Of a DNA stretch of 34,970 bases, positions 1 through 5,010 are shown one piece after another. This stretch comes from a virus. Location of the stretch: IMG/VR virus record IMGVR_UViG_3300027759_000021, positions 1 through 34,970 of that record; one strand, given 5' to 3'. A program made the translations under genes and the position numbers. The notes beneath the pieces were generated by a model. That model had not been told where the DNA came from and ran no database searches. It saw only the letters and a list, made by a program, of their open reading frames with translations. Within the stretch, counting starts at the first letter, position 1. Each line of letters starts with the position of its first letter.

Positions 1-127
1 ATGTATTTATGCAGTTCTTGAAGGACAAATTTGCTATACGCTTGCCGACTGTTAATGCTCATGTGGTCAATAAACAATTCACCACCAAATTGAATATGTC
101 TTTTGCTTCTTTCTATGGCTTTTTTGG
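1..127. repeat. Terminal direct repeat, left copy (circular assembly overlap)
   Basis: These 127 bases are identical to the last 127 bases of the window. The DUF5672 reading frame runs uninterrupted from one copy into the unique sequence beyond the other, so joining the ends restores an intact gene. This indicates a circular or circularly permuted genome whose assembled ends overlap. A length of 127 equals a common assembler k-mer size, so an assembly overlap is more likely than a true packaged terminal repeat. Confidence 0.93.
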
Positions 128-197
128 CTTTGTCAGGCTGTACCGAATCTATAGCACAAATGGTTACATTAGAAAGGTTTAATCCCCGCAAAAGCAT
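1..197 (-). CDS. DUF5672 glycosyltransferase-like protein, N-terminal part (continues at the right end of the window)
   Basis: The frame opens at ATG (195-197) and reads leftwards through position 1, resuming in the right-hand terminal repeat to stop at 34471. Once the ends are joined the gene is about 570 nt (189 residues). The N-terminus contains NVTICAIDSVQPDKAKKAIE followed by LFIDHMSINSRQAYS, the beginning of a DUF5672-type fold, a family thought to transfer sugars. The start lies inside the end of the PAPS-reductase-like gene (19 nt overlap), consistent with translational coupling in the same leftward operon. No strong Shine-Dalgarno sequence is visible before this ATG, so the exact start is moderately certain. 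Confidence 0.8.
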   Translation of the reverse strand, partial: MLLRGLNLSNVTICAIDSVQPDKAKKAIERSKRHIQFGGELFIDHMSINSRQAYSKFVLQELHKY

Positions 198-1015
198 GGT
201 ATTCCTTCTTCGTCTGTAGGAAACATATCATCATGGGACAAAGCAAATGCTTTTAACTCTGAATAACTTGGGCGGTCTTTGCGAAACCGACCACCATCCC
301 CAAAAGTTTTATTCGATGTCTGGACAGACATCTCTGCTTTTATCCACCAATCGGCTCTAGACGGCTTTTCCCTAATAAGGCTAATAATCTGATGAGTAGG
401 CTTTAAAAAGCATAAATCACAGTTGCCGTGCATAGTTACCCCATTCATATTGGGTAAACCTAAGTCAAATGACTGTGCTTTCCAAAATTCACCTACAGTT
501 TGCTTAGTAACCCCAGCAGTAACCAATGGGGTACGCTCTCTGTCCATTTTGGCAGCCCTACGCATTTCGTCAGCCCTTATTCCTACCCAATCCATATTTT
601 CATTGTGTTTCCACCCTAAAGACTTTAAATAAGTATGTATGGCTCGTATTTTGAGCCTGGCGGTGCATATTCTAGCTACTGGGTTAGGAAGATAACCTGT
701 GGACTCATGTATTAATTCCATAAACGGTTCACCATTGCGACTAGCAGTTTCAAATGTAACTTTTTTCCAACGGTCTGCAATCTTTTCTGCCCATTGGTAT
801 TCAATCCAATGTATCTCTACTCCCCAATTTTTGCCACAGTCCCTTACAAACTCAAGCGTAGCTTCTTCTTCTTTGCCTGTATTGGCAAAACAAACAATAG
901 CCTCTTCTGGCAAACCATTATTGCTCTGCAATATGCGCCAAAGCATATAAGCTGATGTACGACCACCACTAAAGCTAATGACTGTTGGCTCTAGTATTTC
1001 AAATGGGTCACTCAT
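179..1015 (-). CDS. PAPS reductase-family PP-loop protein (CysH/DndC-like)
   Basis: A 278-residue PP-loop ATP pyrophosphatase of the phosphoadenosine-phosphosulfate reductase superfamily. The ATP-binding PP-loop is SGGRTSA at about residues 16-22. Further family marks are FANTGKEEEATLEF (43-56), RICTARLK (115-122), GIRADEMRR (145-153) and Cys pairs C199-x2-C202 and C274-x-C276 that could bind metal or an Fe-S cluster. Family members reduce PAPS or activate substrates for sulfur transfer, as in DndC of DNA phosphorothioation. In phages the substrate is usually unknown. The start overlaps the stop of the upstream HTH gene (TAATG) and its own end overlaps DUF5672, so the three form one leftward operon. 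Assignment to the superfamily is firm; the reaction is inferred only. Confidence 0.88.
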   Translation of the reverse strand: MSDPFEILEPTVISFSGGRTSAYMLWRILQSNNGLPEEAIVCFANTGKEEEATLEFVRDCGKNWGVEIHWIEYQWAEKIADRWKKVTFETASRNGEPFMELIHESTGYLPNPVARICTARLKIRAIHTYLKSLGWKHNENMDWVGIRADEMRRAAKMDRERTPLVTAGVTKQTVGEFWKAQSFDLGLPNMNGVTMHGNCDLCFLKPTHQIISLIREKPSRADWWIKAEMSVQTSNKTFGDGGRFRKDRPSYSELKAFALSHDDMFPTDEEGIPCFCGD

Positions 1016-1287
1016 TAATCTTCAATCTGTATAAATGCGTTTTGCTTTGGCAACAATTCGGGCCATATTAAGAAATAGTTTTTAGGAAATAAGTCTTGCC
1101 TGGTTACCAAACCATGACTTACTTCTTCTATTCTTGCCCCTAAAAGCATAAATTTATCGCCAGGAATACCTCTTACACGCCAGTTGGAAACGGCAGCAGA
1201 GTCTACTTTGCACATTCTTGCTACCTTTGCCGTACCGCCTAAAAGGTCAATAATTGCGCTGTCGGTTAGTTTTAATTTTGTGTCCAT
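1015..1287 (-). CDS. Small HTH DNA-binding regulator (Cro/YdaS-like)
   Basis: A 90-residue protein whose first half reads as a helix-turn-helix: IIDLLGGTAKVARMCKVDSA (13-32) followed by AVSNWRVRGIP. The 'GGTxKVA...VS.W..RGIP' pattern is typical of short Cro/YdaS-type regulators of prophages and phages. The C-terminal half (FPKNYFLIWPELLP) has no recognised domain. It is the first gene leftward from the divergent region 1288-1397, which contains palindromes suited to a dimeric repressor, so autoregulation and control of the rightward recombination operon are likely. No integrase is present, so a lysogeny switch cannot be assumed; it may only time early transcription. Confidence 0.75.
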   Translation of the reverse strand: MDTKLKLTDSAIIDLLGGTAKVARMCKVDSAAVSNWRVRGIPGDKFMLLGARIEEVSHGLVTRQDLFPKNYFLIWPELLPKQNAFIQIED

Positions 1288-1308
1288 TCACAAAGTTTAC
1301 CTTCTATG

Positions 1309-1326
1309 TTGTTTATTTGCAAACAA
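1309..1326. promoter_or_regulatory. Palindromic putative operator TTGTTT-N6-AAACAA
   Basis: Perfect 6-bp arms (1309-1314 and 1321-1326) flank ATTTGC. The site overlaps the possible -35 of the leftward promoter and lies just upstream of the HTH gene, so that protein could bind here and repress itself. Function is inferred. Confidence 0.45.
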
Positions 1327-1362
1327 TTTACTTTTTATATACACCTGTGTTAAAGTGTCTAT

Positions 1363-1378
1363 ATAGCAATTTTGCTAT
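1363..1378. promoter_or_regulatory. Palindromic putative operator ATAGCAA-TT-TTGCTAT
   Basis: Perfect 7-bp arms (1363-1369 and 1372-1378) surround a TT centre. It overlaps the candidate rightward -10 (TATATA, 1360-1365) and sits 20 bp before the first rightward start codon, a position where bound repressor or an mRNA hairpin would block expression. Its sequence differs from the palindrome at 1309-1326, so the two need not share a binding protein. Confidence 0.45.
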
Positions 1379-1397
1379 GCCATTTAAGGGGAATTTT

Positions 1398-1607
1398 ATG
1401 GGTGAATTAAACCAACTAATGCTAGAAATGGAAGAACGCTTAGAAATAGCGTTAAACAACATGGAATTTGGAACAGACCTAGCACAAGACGATATTGATG
1501 TTATTCGTGCAGCTTGTGGTAAACCTAAAAATAAACGCAATGAACTACTCCAATCAGTATTTGACGACTTTGGTAATGTTTTTGGAGGCAACCATGCTTC
1601 AAAGTGA
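1398..1607 (+). CDS. Hypothetical small acidic protein, first gene of the recombination operon
   Basis: Encodes 69 residues beginning MGELNQLMLEMEERLEIALN and ending GNVFGGNHASK. The start at 1398 is chosen because AAGGGG (1385-1390) lies 7 bases upstream; the frame is open further upstream but without a ribosome site. The first 45 residues are rich in Glu, Leu and Met and should be helical. I do not recognise the family. It overlaps the ERF gene by 14 nt, so it is translationally linked to recombination functions, and being promoter-proximal it may be an accessory or anti-host protein. Confidence 0.7.
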   Translation: MGELNQLMLEMEERLEIALNNMEFGTDLAQDDIDVIRAACGKPKNKRNELLQSVFDDFGNVFGGNHASK

Positions 1608-2022
1608 ATCCATTGCTAACCTAACATTAGCCTTAGCTACAGTACAAGGAAAAATGTCCCATGCGGTTAAAGACTCAGCTAATCCTTTTTTTAAGTCTAA
1701 GTATGCTGACCTTGAGTCTGTGTGGGGCGCTTGTCGTGACCTTCTTTCTGCGAATGGGCTGGCAGTTATGCAGTTTCCAGGTCTTTATTCAGAATTGGAC
1801 AAGTCTATGTCTTTAACGACCATTATTAGCCATAAGTCTGGCGAATGGATTAGTCAAGAAATGTCTGTACCTGTTACCAAGCCTGATGCACAGGGCGCAG
1901 GGTCGGCACTAACCTATATGCGTAGGTACGCATTAGCAGCAGTAGTTGGAGTAGTACAAGCAGACGATGACGGTAATGCCGCTTCGTCACCTAAACCAGT
2001 AGTAAAAGCAAAGGAAATCTAA
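1594..2022 (+). CDS. erf: ERF-family single-strand annealing protein
   Basis: Encodes 142 residues. The start at 1594 has GGAGG (1584-1588) at ideal spacing, although the frame is open further upstream. The ERF hallmarks are visible: NLTLALATVQGKMSHAVKDS near the N-terminus, NPFFKSKYADLESVW, and the core GAGSALTYMRRYALAAVVGV followed by the acidic ADDDGNAA. ERF proteins anneal complementary ssDNA in phage recombination. The protein is shorter than P22 Erf because it ends soon after the core domain. It forms a RecE/RecT-like pair with the PD-(D/E)XK exonuclease encoded three genes downstream. The stop overlaps the next start (TAATG). Confidence 0.93.
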   Translation: MLQSESIANLTLALATVQGKMSHAVKDSANPFFKSKYADLESVWGACRDLLSANGLAVMQFPGLYSELDKSMSLTTIISHKSGEWISQEMSVPVTKPDAQGAGSALTYMRRYALAAVVGVVQADDDGNAASSPKPVVKAKEI

Positions 2023-2264
2023 TGGCCTACCAAATGAAAGAAGGGGCAGGAAGCCTCTTTAAAAATACCAAAAAAACCACAGAAAATCATCCCGATTTTA
2101 CAGGAAGCATAATGCTTGACGGCAAAGAACATTGGTTTTCTGCATGGGTAAAAGAATCACCCAAAGCTGGTAAGTTTTTTAGCGTTTCTGTAGGTAAAGT
2201 AAAAGAACCTATGGGATTTAAACCTGCTGGTAGTGATGAAATTTTAAACGATACGCCATTTTAG
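2022..2264 (+). CDS. Hypothetical protein, possible ssDNA-binding/OB-like
   Basis: An 80-residue protein starting MAYQMKEGAGSLFKNTKK, followed by DFTGSIMLDGKEHWFSAWVK and KFFSVSVGKVKE. The alternating beta-strand pattern (GSIMLDG, HWFSAWV, KFFSVSVG) resembles small phage proteins annotated as ssDNA-binding or DUF736-like, but I cannot prove this from sequence alone. It is coupled by TAATG to ERF and precedes the exonuclease, a typical place for an SSB-type partner of a recombinase. The C-terminus SDEILNDTPF is acidic and ends in Phe, as SSB tails often are. Confidence 0.6.
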   Translation: MAYQMKEGAGSLFKNTKKTTENHPDFTGSIMLDGKEHWFSAWVKESPKAGKFFSVSVGKVKEPMGFKPAGSDEILNDTPF

Positions 2265-2273
2265 GAGATGGTC

Positions 2274-2471
2274 ATGCTAAGTCACATCAAAGATGTTATT
2301 GGCGATAAAGCCATTATTTCTACAGAGCCTTTTGGGGTAGATGAAGAAAGACAGTTAATAGCATTTGAGGTCAATGACTTAGCTTCTGTTCTTCGTGAGG
2401 TTATACAAACTTGTGCGGATTGTTGCATTTCCGCCACAGATAGAGAAGCTATACTAGAATTACTTAACTAA
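2274..2471 (+). CDS. Hypothetical small protein in the recombination operon
   Basis: Encodes 65 residues starting MLSHIKDVIGDKAIIS. The ATG at 2274 is preferred over the one at 2268 because AGGAG (2263-2267) is then 6 bases upstream, whereas it would touch the earlier ATG. The protein is acidic with the string CADCC near residues 47-51 and ends AILELLN. No known domain is recognised. It lies 9 nt after the possible SSB-like gene and 19 nt before the exonuclease gene, so it is co-transcribed. Confidence 0.62.
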   Translation: MLSHIKDVIGDKAIISTEPFGVDEERQLIAFEVNDLASVLREVIQTCADCCISATDREAILELLN

Positions 2472-2490
2472 GCAGTACAAAGGGGAAAAT

Positions 2491-3237
2491 ATGTCACAAC
2501 ATTGGTATTGCGCCTTAACTGGCGCACCACGCTACACCATTACTGGTAAAAACGGCAAGGAACGGTCAGTAACCTTGCGTGATGCCAAAGCCAATCCAGG
2601 CACATTAGTACCATCGGTATCTACCATTAATGGTCAATTATCTAAAGATGGCCTAAATACTTGGTTGCAAACAGAAGCTATTAAAGCTGCTGCGGAAAAC
2701 CCAAAAGGTCTGCAAGAAGAAGAAAAAGACTATGTAGCACGAATACTAGAGTTGGCAAAGAAAAAGTCCCAAGAAGCTATGACTAGGGGAACTCTTATAC
2801 ATGACTTCATAGAATCGTTTTACAACCAAGAATACCTACCAGAGATGCCAGCGTATGTCCGTAAGGTAGACGAGGCTATAACAGCGCATTTTGGGGCGCA
2901 GCTATGGATTCCTGAACAGAGTCTAGTCAATCAAGAAGGCTATGGCGGTAAATGCGACCTTTATTGCAAGCCACGCCATGACTTCGGTGGGGTAGTAATT
3001 GACTTTAAGACTACGGAAAAATCCCCTGGTGATTTAACACCCTACCTAGAGCATACACTACAGCTTGCAGCCTACAGGGAGGTTCTAGCGCCTACTGCTA
3101 GGTGTGCCAATGTCTATATAAACGGCACTACAAACGAGGTTTGTATATACGAACATAAAGAACAGGATTTAAGAGATGGCTACGAAATGTTCTTAGCCCT
3201 ACTGAAAATTTACAAATTAAAAACTGGGTTAAACTAA
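2491..3237 (+). CDS. PD-(D/E)XK superfamily exonuclease (RecB/Cas4-like)
   Basis: A 248-residue nuclease. Motifs appear in the expected order: RGTLIHDFIE (99-108, with H104), GYGGKCDL (150-157, with D156), VVIDFKTT (168-175, with D171 and K173) and HTLQLAAYR (188-196, with Q191 and Y195). These are the metal-binding and catalytic elements of RecB-like PD-(D/E)XK exonucleases. It is preceded by AAAGGGGAAA as ribosome site. With ERF it probably makes the two-component recombination system: the nuclease resects DNA ends and ERF anneals the strands. It is the last gene before a structured non-coding stretch and a terminator. Confidence 0.9.
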   Translation: MSQHWYCALTGAPRYTITGKNGKERSVTLRDAKANPGTLVPSVSTINGQLSKDGLNTWLQTEAIKAAAENPKGLQEEEKDYVARILELAKKKSQEAMTRGTLIHDFIESFYNQEYLPEMPAYVRKVDEAITAHFGAQLWIPEQSLVNQEGYGGKCDLYCKPRHDFGGVVIDFKTTEKSPGDLTPYLEHTLQLAAYREVLAPTARCANVYINGTTNEVCIYEHKEQDLRDGYEMFLALLKIYKLKTGLN

Positions 3238-3241
3238 TCAA

Positions 3242-3302
3242 GAGGTGGCGGGTGTGCTATCCCCTTTGCACAACCATACAATCACGGATGTCCTGCCACC
3301 TC
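3242..3302 (+). ncRNA. Structured RNA element A (stacked hairpins, possible pseudoknot)
   Basis: GAGGTGGCGGG (3242-3252) pairs with CCTGCCACCTC (3292-3302), with one G-T wobble. Directly stacked on it is TGTGC (3253-3257) pairing with GCACA (3268-3272). The hairpin loop contains ATCC (3259-3262), which could pair with GGAT (3286-3289) to make a pseudoknot. It begins 4 nt after the exonuclease stop and lies upstream of a terminator. The fold is clear from sequence complementarity; whether it is a cis-regulator, an mRNA 3'-end stabiliser or a separate RNA is unknown. Confidence 0.55.
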
Positions 3303-3346
3303 ACCTTTTGTCTTGGACACGCAGACATTAAATTGAAGTGGAATTG

Positions 3347-3368
3347 GGTGGAAACCCCACCTTTTTTT
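3347..3368 (+). terminator. Rho-independent terminator of the recombination operon
   Basis: GGTGG (3347-3351) and CCACC (3357-3361) form a GC-rich stem with loop AAACC, followed immediately by seven T residues (3362-3368). It lies 110 nt after the exonuclease stop on the same strand. The stem is short but the T tract is good. It separates structured element A from the elements further downstream. Confidence 0.7.
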
Positions 3369-3382
3369 AAAACGCTTGTAAG

Positions 3383-3574
3383 TGCATGAAATTTCAAGAA
3401 AAAGTCATGCAAAAATAGGACATTTATAAGGGCGTTAAGCCGTCAATGTAGGATGCAGTAATTGGGTAATTTTGCGGCTTTCTCGCCCATTGATGGTAAC
3501 TGCCAAATACAGCCCTGTTGTTTATTTACCACAACATAGGGTTTGTCCTAATACTAAATTGCATGAATTTTCAA
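3383..3574. repeat. Direct repeats TGCATGAAWTTTCAA flanking structured element C
   Basis: TGCATGAAATTTCAA (3383-3397) recurs as TGCATGAATTTTCAA (3560-3574), 14 of 15 identical. A third heptamer copy in inverse orientation, TCATGCA, is at 3405-3411 and makes a 7-bp inverted repeat with the first. Three copies in 190 bp of AT-rich non-coding DNA resemble protein-binding iterons, as at replication origins, but could also mark the edges of an inserted element. Confidence 0.5.
3416..3550 (+). ncRNA. Structured element C: three-way-junction RNA or cruciform
   Basis: An outer stem TAGGACA (3416-3422)/TGTCCTA (3544-3550) encloses two hairpins. The first pairs GGGCG (3430-3434) with CGCCC (3484-3488) and AAGCCG (3437-3442) with CGGCTT (3475-3480), with a TT/TCT internal loop and a 32-nt apical loop. 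The second pairs CCCT+GTTGT (3513-3521) with ACAAC+AGGG (3531-3541, two-base bulge). No credible reading frame with a ribosome site covers it. The nested arrangement is unlikely by chance and points to a folded RNA; being downstream of a terminator it would need its own promoter. An origin structure is the alternative. Confidence 0.5.
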
Positions 3575-3587
3575 TAAATTAGTTACA

Positions 3588-3653
3588 TAGCAAGTCATTG
3601 ATACAGTTCAAATGAGCCGTGTGCGCAGAATTTAACATGACTTTGACTTGCTA
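3588..3653 (+). promoter_or_regulatory. Leader hairpin D before gene 3672 (10-bp perfect inverted repeat)
   Basis: TAGCAAGTCA (3588-3597) is perfectly complementary to TGACTTGCTA (3644-3653). Inside, GTT/AAA (3606-3612, one C bulged) pairs with TTTAAC (3631-3636). The 3' arm ends 9 nt before the Shine-Dalgarno AAGGGG (3663-3668) of the next gene, so as an mRNA leader it could control translation; as DNA it could be a binding site or part of an origin. Function is inferred from position. Confidence 0.45.
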
Positions 3654-3671
3654 CTTTTATTCAAGGGGAAT

Positions 3672-3911
3672 ATGGATACATACATACGCAGAGTCTTTGA
3701 GGCAGAAGCCCCATGCGACAAATGCGACCAAGCAGAGTCTTGTAAAGAAAATGAATGGGCTTGTAGGGCTTTTTCTTACTATGTCCTTCATGGCAGGTTT
3801 GAACCATACACAGTACGCCATCCAACTAGGGGTATGTTTAATAAGATTTTTAAAGAGGATGACAAGGCCCTTAAAAACTATCTTAAAGCCCTAAAGGACA
3901 AAGATGTTTAA
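3672..3911 (+). CDS. Small Cys-cluster protein, putative metal-binding
   Basis: Encodes 79 residues; start ATG at 3672 follows AAGGGG (3663-3668). Four cysteines lie near the N-terminus in the pattern C15-x2-C18-x5-C24-x6-C31 (APCDKCDQAESCKENEWAC), which would suit a zinc or Fe-S site. The remainder is basic (RHPTRGMFNKIFKEDD, ALKNYLKALKDKDV). I know no named family. It heads a run of five tightly packed small genes and is preceded by a structured leader, so it is probably an early protein with a regulatory or host-interaction role. Its end overlaps the next gene by 8 nt. Confidence 0.72.
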   Translation: MDTYIRRVFEAEAPCDKCDQAESCKENEWACRAFSYYVLHGRFEPYTVRHPTRGMFNKIFKEDDKALKNYLKALKDKDV

Positions 3912-4059
3912 AAACAATAACACTATTATTTTTGACATTGCGCATTTGTCGGCAAAAGAAAAACGCAAAGAAATAGAAAAATACAACCCATTTCATTACA
4001 TATTTGGGTATGTTTTAATGTCTAAGCCTTGGGAGGATTTGTATGAAATTAGTAATTGA
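3904..4059 (+). CDS. Hypothetical 51-residue protein
   Basis: The frame starts ATG at 3904 inside the end of the Cys-cluster gene (8-nt overlap) and stops TGA at 4059. It encodes MFKNNNTIIFDIAHLSAKEK, a Lys/Arg-rich middle (KRKEIEKYNPFHY) and the end EDLYEISN. A weak ribosome site AAAGGA lies at 3894-3899. The frame overlaps the next gene by 17 nt. Close packing between two better-supported genes is the main evidence; no function is recognised. Confidence 0.5.
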   Translation: MFKNNNTIIFDIAHLSAKEKRKEIEKYNPFHYIFGYVLMSKPWEDLYEISN

Positions 4060-4216
4060 AGTCGTTAAAGAAAACAATGATGGGTCAGCAGACGCAATGG
4101 TGCATTTTGACAAAGAAGCACTTGAGTTGCTAGTAGAAGAAGGCGTTATTTCTATATTGCGCCAACATATTGAACAAAAACGCAAAAACCAATTACAAGC
4201 TGATTTGGGGAAATAA
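4043..4216 (+). CDS. Hypothetical 57-residue acidic protein
   Basis: Starts ATG at 4043 with GGGAGG at 4031-4036 as a strong ribosome site and ends TAA at 4216, overlapping the next ATG by one base (TAATG). The product begins MKLVIEVVKENNDGSADAMV, continues HFDKEALELLVEEGVISILR and ends QKRKNQLQADLGK. The beta-strand/helix pattern and good ribosome site support a real gene. The family is not recognised. It is one of five co-directional small early genes. Confidence 0.68.
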   Translation: MKLVIEVVKENNDGSADAMVHFDKEALELLVEEGVISILRQHIEQKRKNQLQADLGK

Positions 4217-4317
4217 TGAATAGAAGGGATTTGCTTGAAATTTTGTTTAAAAACGCAAAAAAACAAAATTCTTTTATTTTGTATTTAAAACTAATTTTTA
4301 AAGGATTGCTTAAATGA
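4216..4317 (+). CDS. Hypothetical 33-residue basic peptide
   Basis: A short frame coupled by TAATG to the preceding gene and ending TGA at 4317, overlapping the following ATG at 4314 (ATGA). The product starts MNRRDLLEILFKNAKK and has a hydrophobic C-terminal part (SFILYLKLIFKGLLK), possibly an amphipathic or membrane-binding helix. The paired start/stop overlaps on both sides are the main evidence that it is translated; AT-rich low-complexity sequence is the alternative. Confidence 0.45.
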   Translation: MNRRDLLEILFKNAKKQNSFILYLKLIFKGLLK

Positions 4318-4517
4318 GTACACGCAGCGTAGGCAAAATGGGCAAAACTTACAGAACACAGCAGGAAGCGTTTAAAGAGCCTGACTACTACACAGCTATA
4401 CAAAGACCTGAGAAAAGCCCGTATGGTGAGTTTTGTGGCTTTGTAGGGGCTTTATTCTTTATAGCTACTTTTGGTTATATATTTTGGCAAGGACTTAACC
4501 ATTTCTTGCCATATTAA
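4314..4517 (+). CDS. Small single-pass membrane protein
   Basis: Encodes 67 residues. The N-terminal half is polar and basic (MSTRSVGKMGKTYRTQQEA), while residues about 40-60 (FCGFVGALFFIATFGYIFW) form one clear transmembrane helix followed by a short tail QGLNHFLPY. It is the last gene of the rightward early block, coupled to the preceding frame by ATGA, and overlaps tail-to-tail with the endolysin gene by 23 nt. A superinfection-exclusion or host-membrane role is possible, but nothing in the sequence proves it. Confidence 0.68.
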   Translation: MSTRSVGKMGKTYRTQQEAFKEPDYYTAIQRPEKSPYGEFCGFVGALFFIATFGYIFWQGLNHFLPY

Positions 4518-5010
4518 GCGCTTCTTGTTCTTCCCTGTCTGTGCGAGCAATCCAACCTTTTCCAAATATTGGAAATGTTTTTAATGCACGGTAGTATTCA
4601 CGCCTAGCTTCTGAGAATTTTGCGATAAGAGTTGCACTATTACTATTGGAAATAAGCTCTCTTGTTCTTGGGCCAATAATTCCGTCAGGTACGCATCCAA
4701 TAGCTGACTGAAGCAATTTAATGCTACGACCTGGCCCTGCGTTAATTGCCATTGAAAATACAACAAAGTTGAGTCCCCGAGGTAATACTTCTCCATAACA
4801 AGGCCTCCAGTATTTTTGTTCGTATAAAGGTGCTACATCTTCTTTGGTTAGCTTTTTAAGGCTATCTACAGGGTGACCTACATATTCTTGCCAAACACGC
4901 TTTGTAACGCCTAAATTGGTTTCACCGCCAGGGTCGCCTTTAAGACCCTGTGGGCCTGTCCAATCACCTTCTGACTTTAATACAAGGTCAAGACATTCTT
5001 TAAAACTCAT
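4495..5010 (-). CDS. Endolysin, GH108 N-acetylmuramidase with C-terminal peptidoglycan-binding domain
   Basis: A 171-residue lysin. The N-terminal GH108 domain has the catalytic Glu at E14 in LVLKSEGDW and the conserved GGETNLGVTKRVW (28-40). The second half (VPDGIIGPRTRELI, about 107-120) is the peptidoglycan-binding domain usual in this family. There is no signal peptide, so export depends on the holin gene immediately upstream, with which it overlaps by 4 nt (ATGA). It is the last gene of the long leftward late operon. Length and domain order are normal for the family. Confidence 0.92.
   Translation of the reverse strand: MSFKECLDLVLKSEGDWTGPQGLKGDPGGETNLGVTKRVWQEYVGHPVDSLKKLTKEDVAPLYEQKYWRPCYGEVLPRGLNFVVFSMAINAGPGRSIKLLQSAIGCVPDGIIGPRTRELISNSNSATLIAKFSEARREYYRALKTFPIFGKGWIARTDREEQEALNMARNG

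Larger units (their letters stand above)
1288..1397. promoter_or_regulatory. Divergent control region between HTH regulator and recombination operon
   Basis: This AT-rich 110-bp gap separates the leftward HTH operon from the rightward ERF operon. A leftward promoter may be TTGCAA (minus strand, 1315-1320) followed by 17 bases and TAAACT; matches to consensus are only partial. Rightward, TATATA at 1360-1365 is a possible -10 without a good -35. The Shine-Dalgarno AAGGGG (1385-1390) precedes the ATG at 1398. Two palindromes inside are listed separately. The exact promoters are uncertain. Confidence 0.5.

Noticed and set aside
1015-1287. Temperate lifestyle based on the Cro-like regulator
   Set aside because: No integrase, excisionase, attachment site or partition gene is visible, so a lysogenic life cycle cannot be supported.
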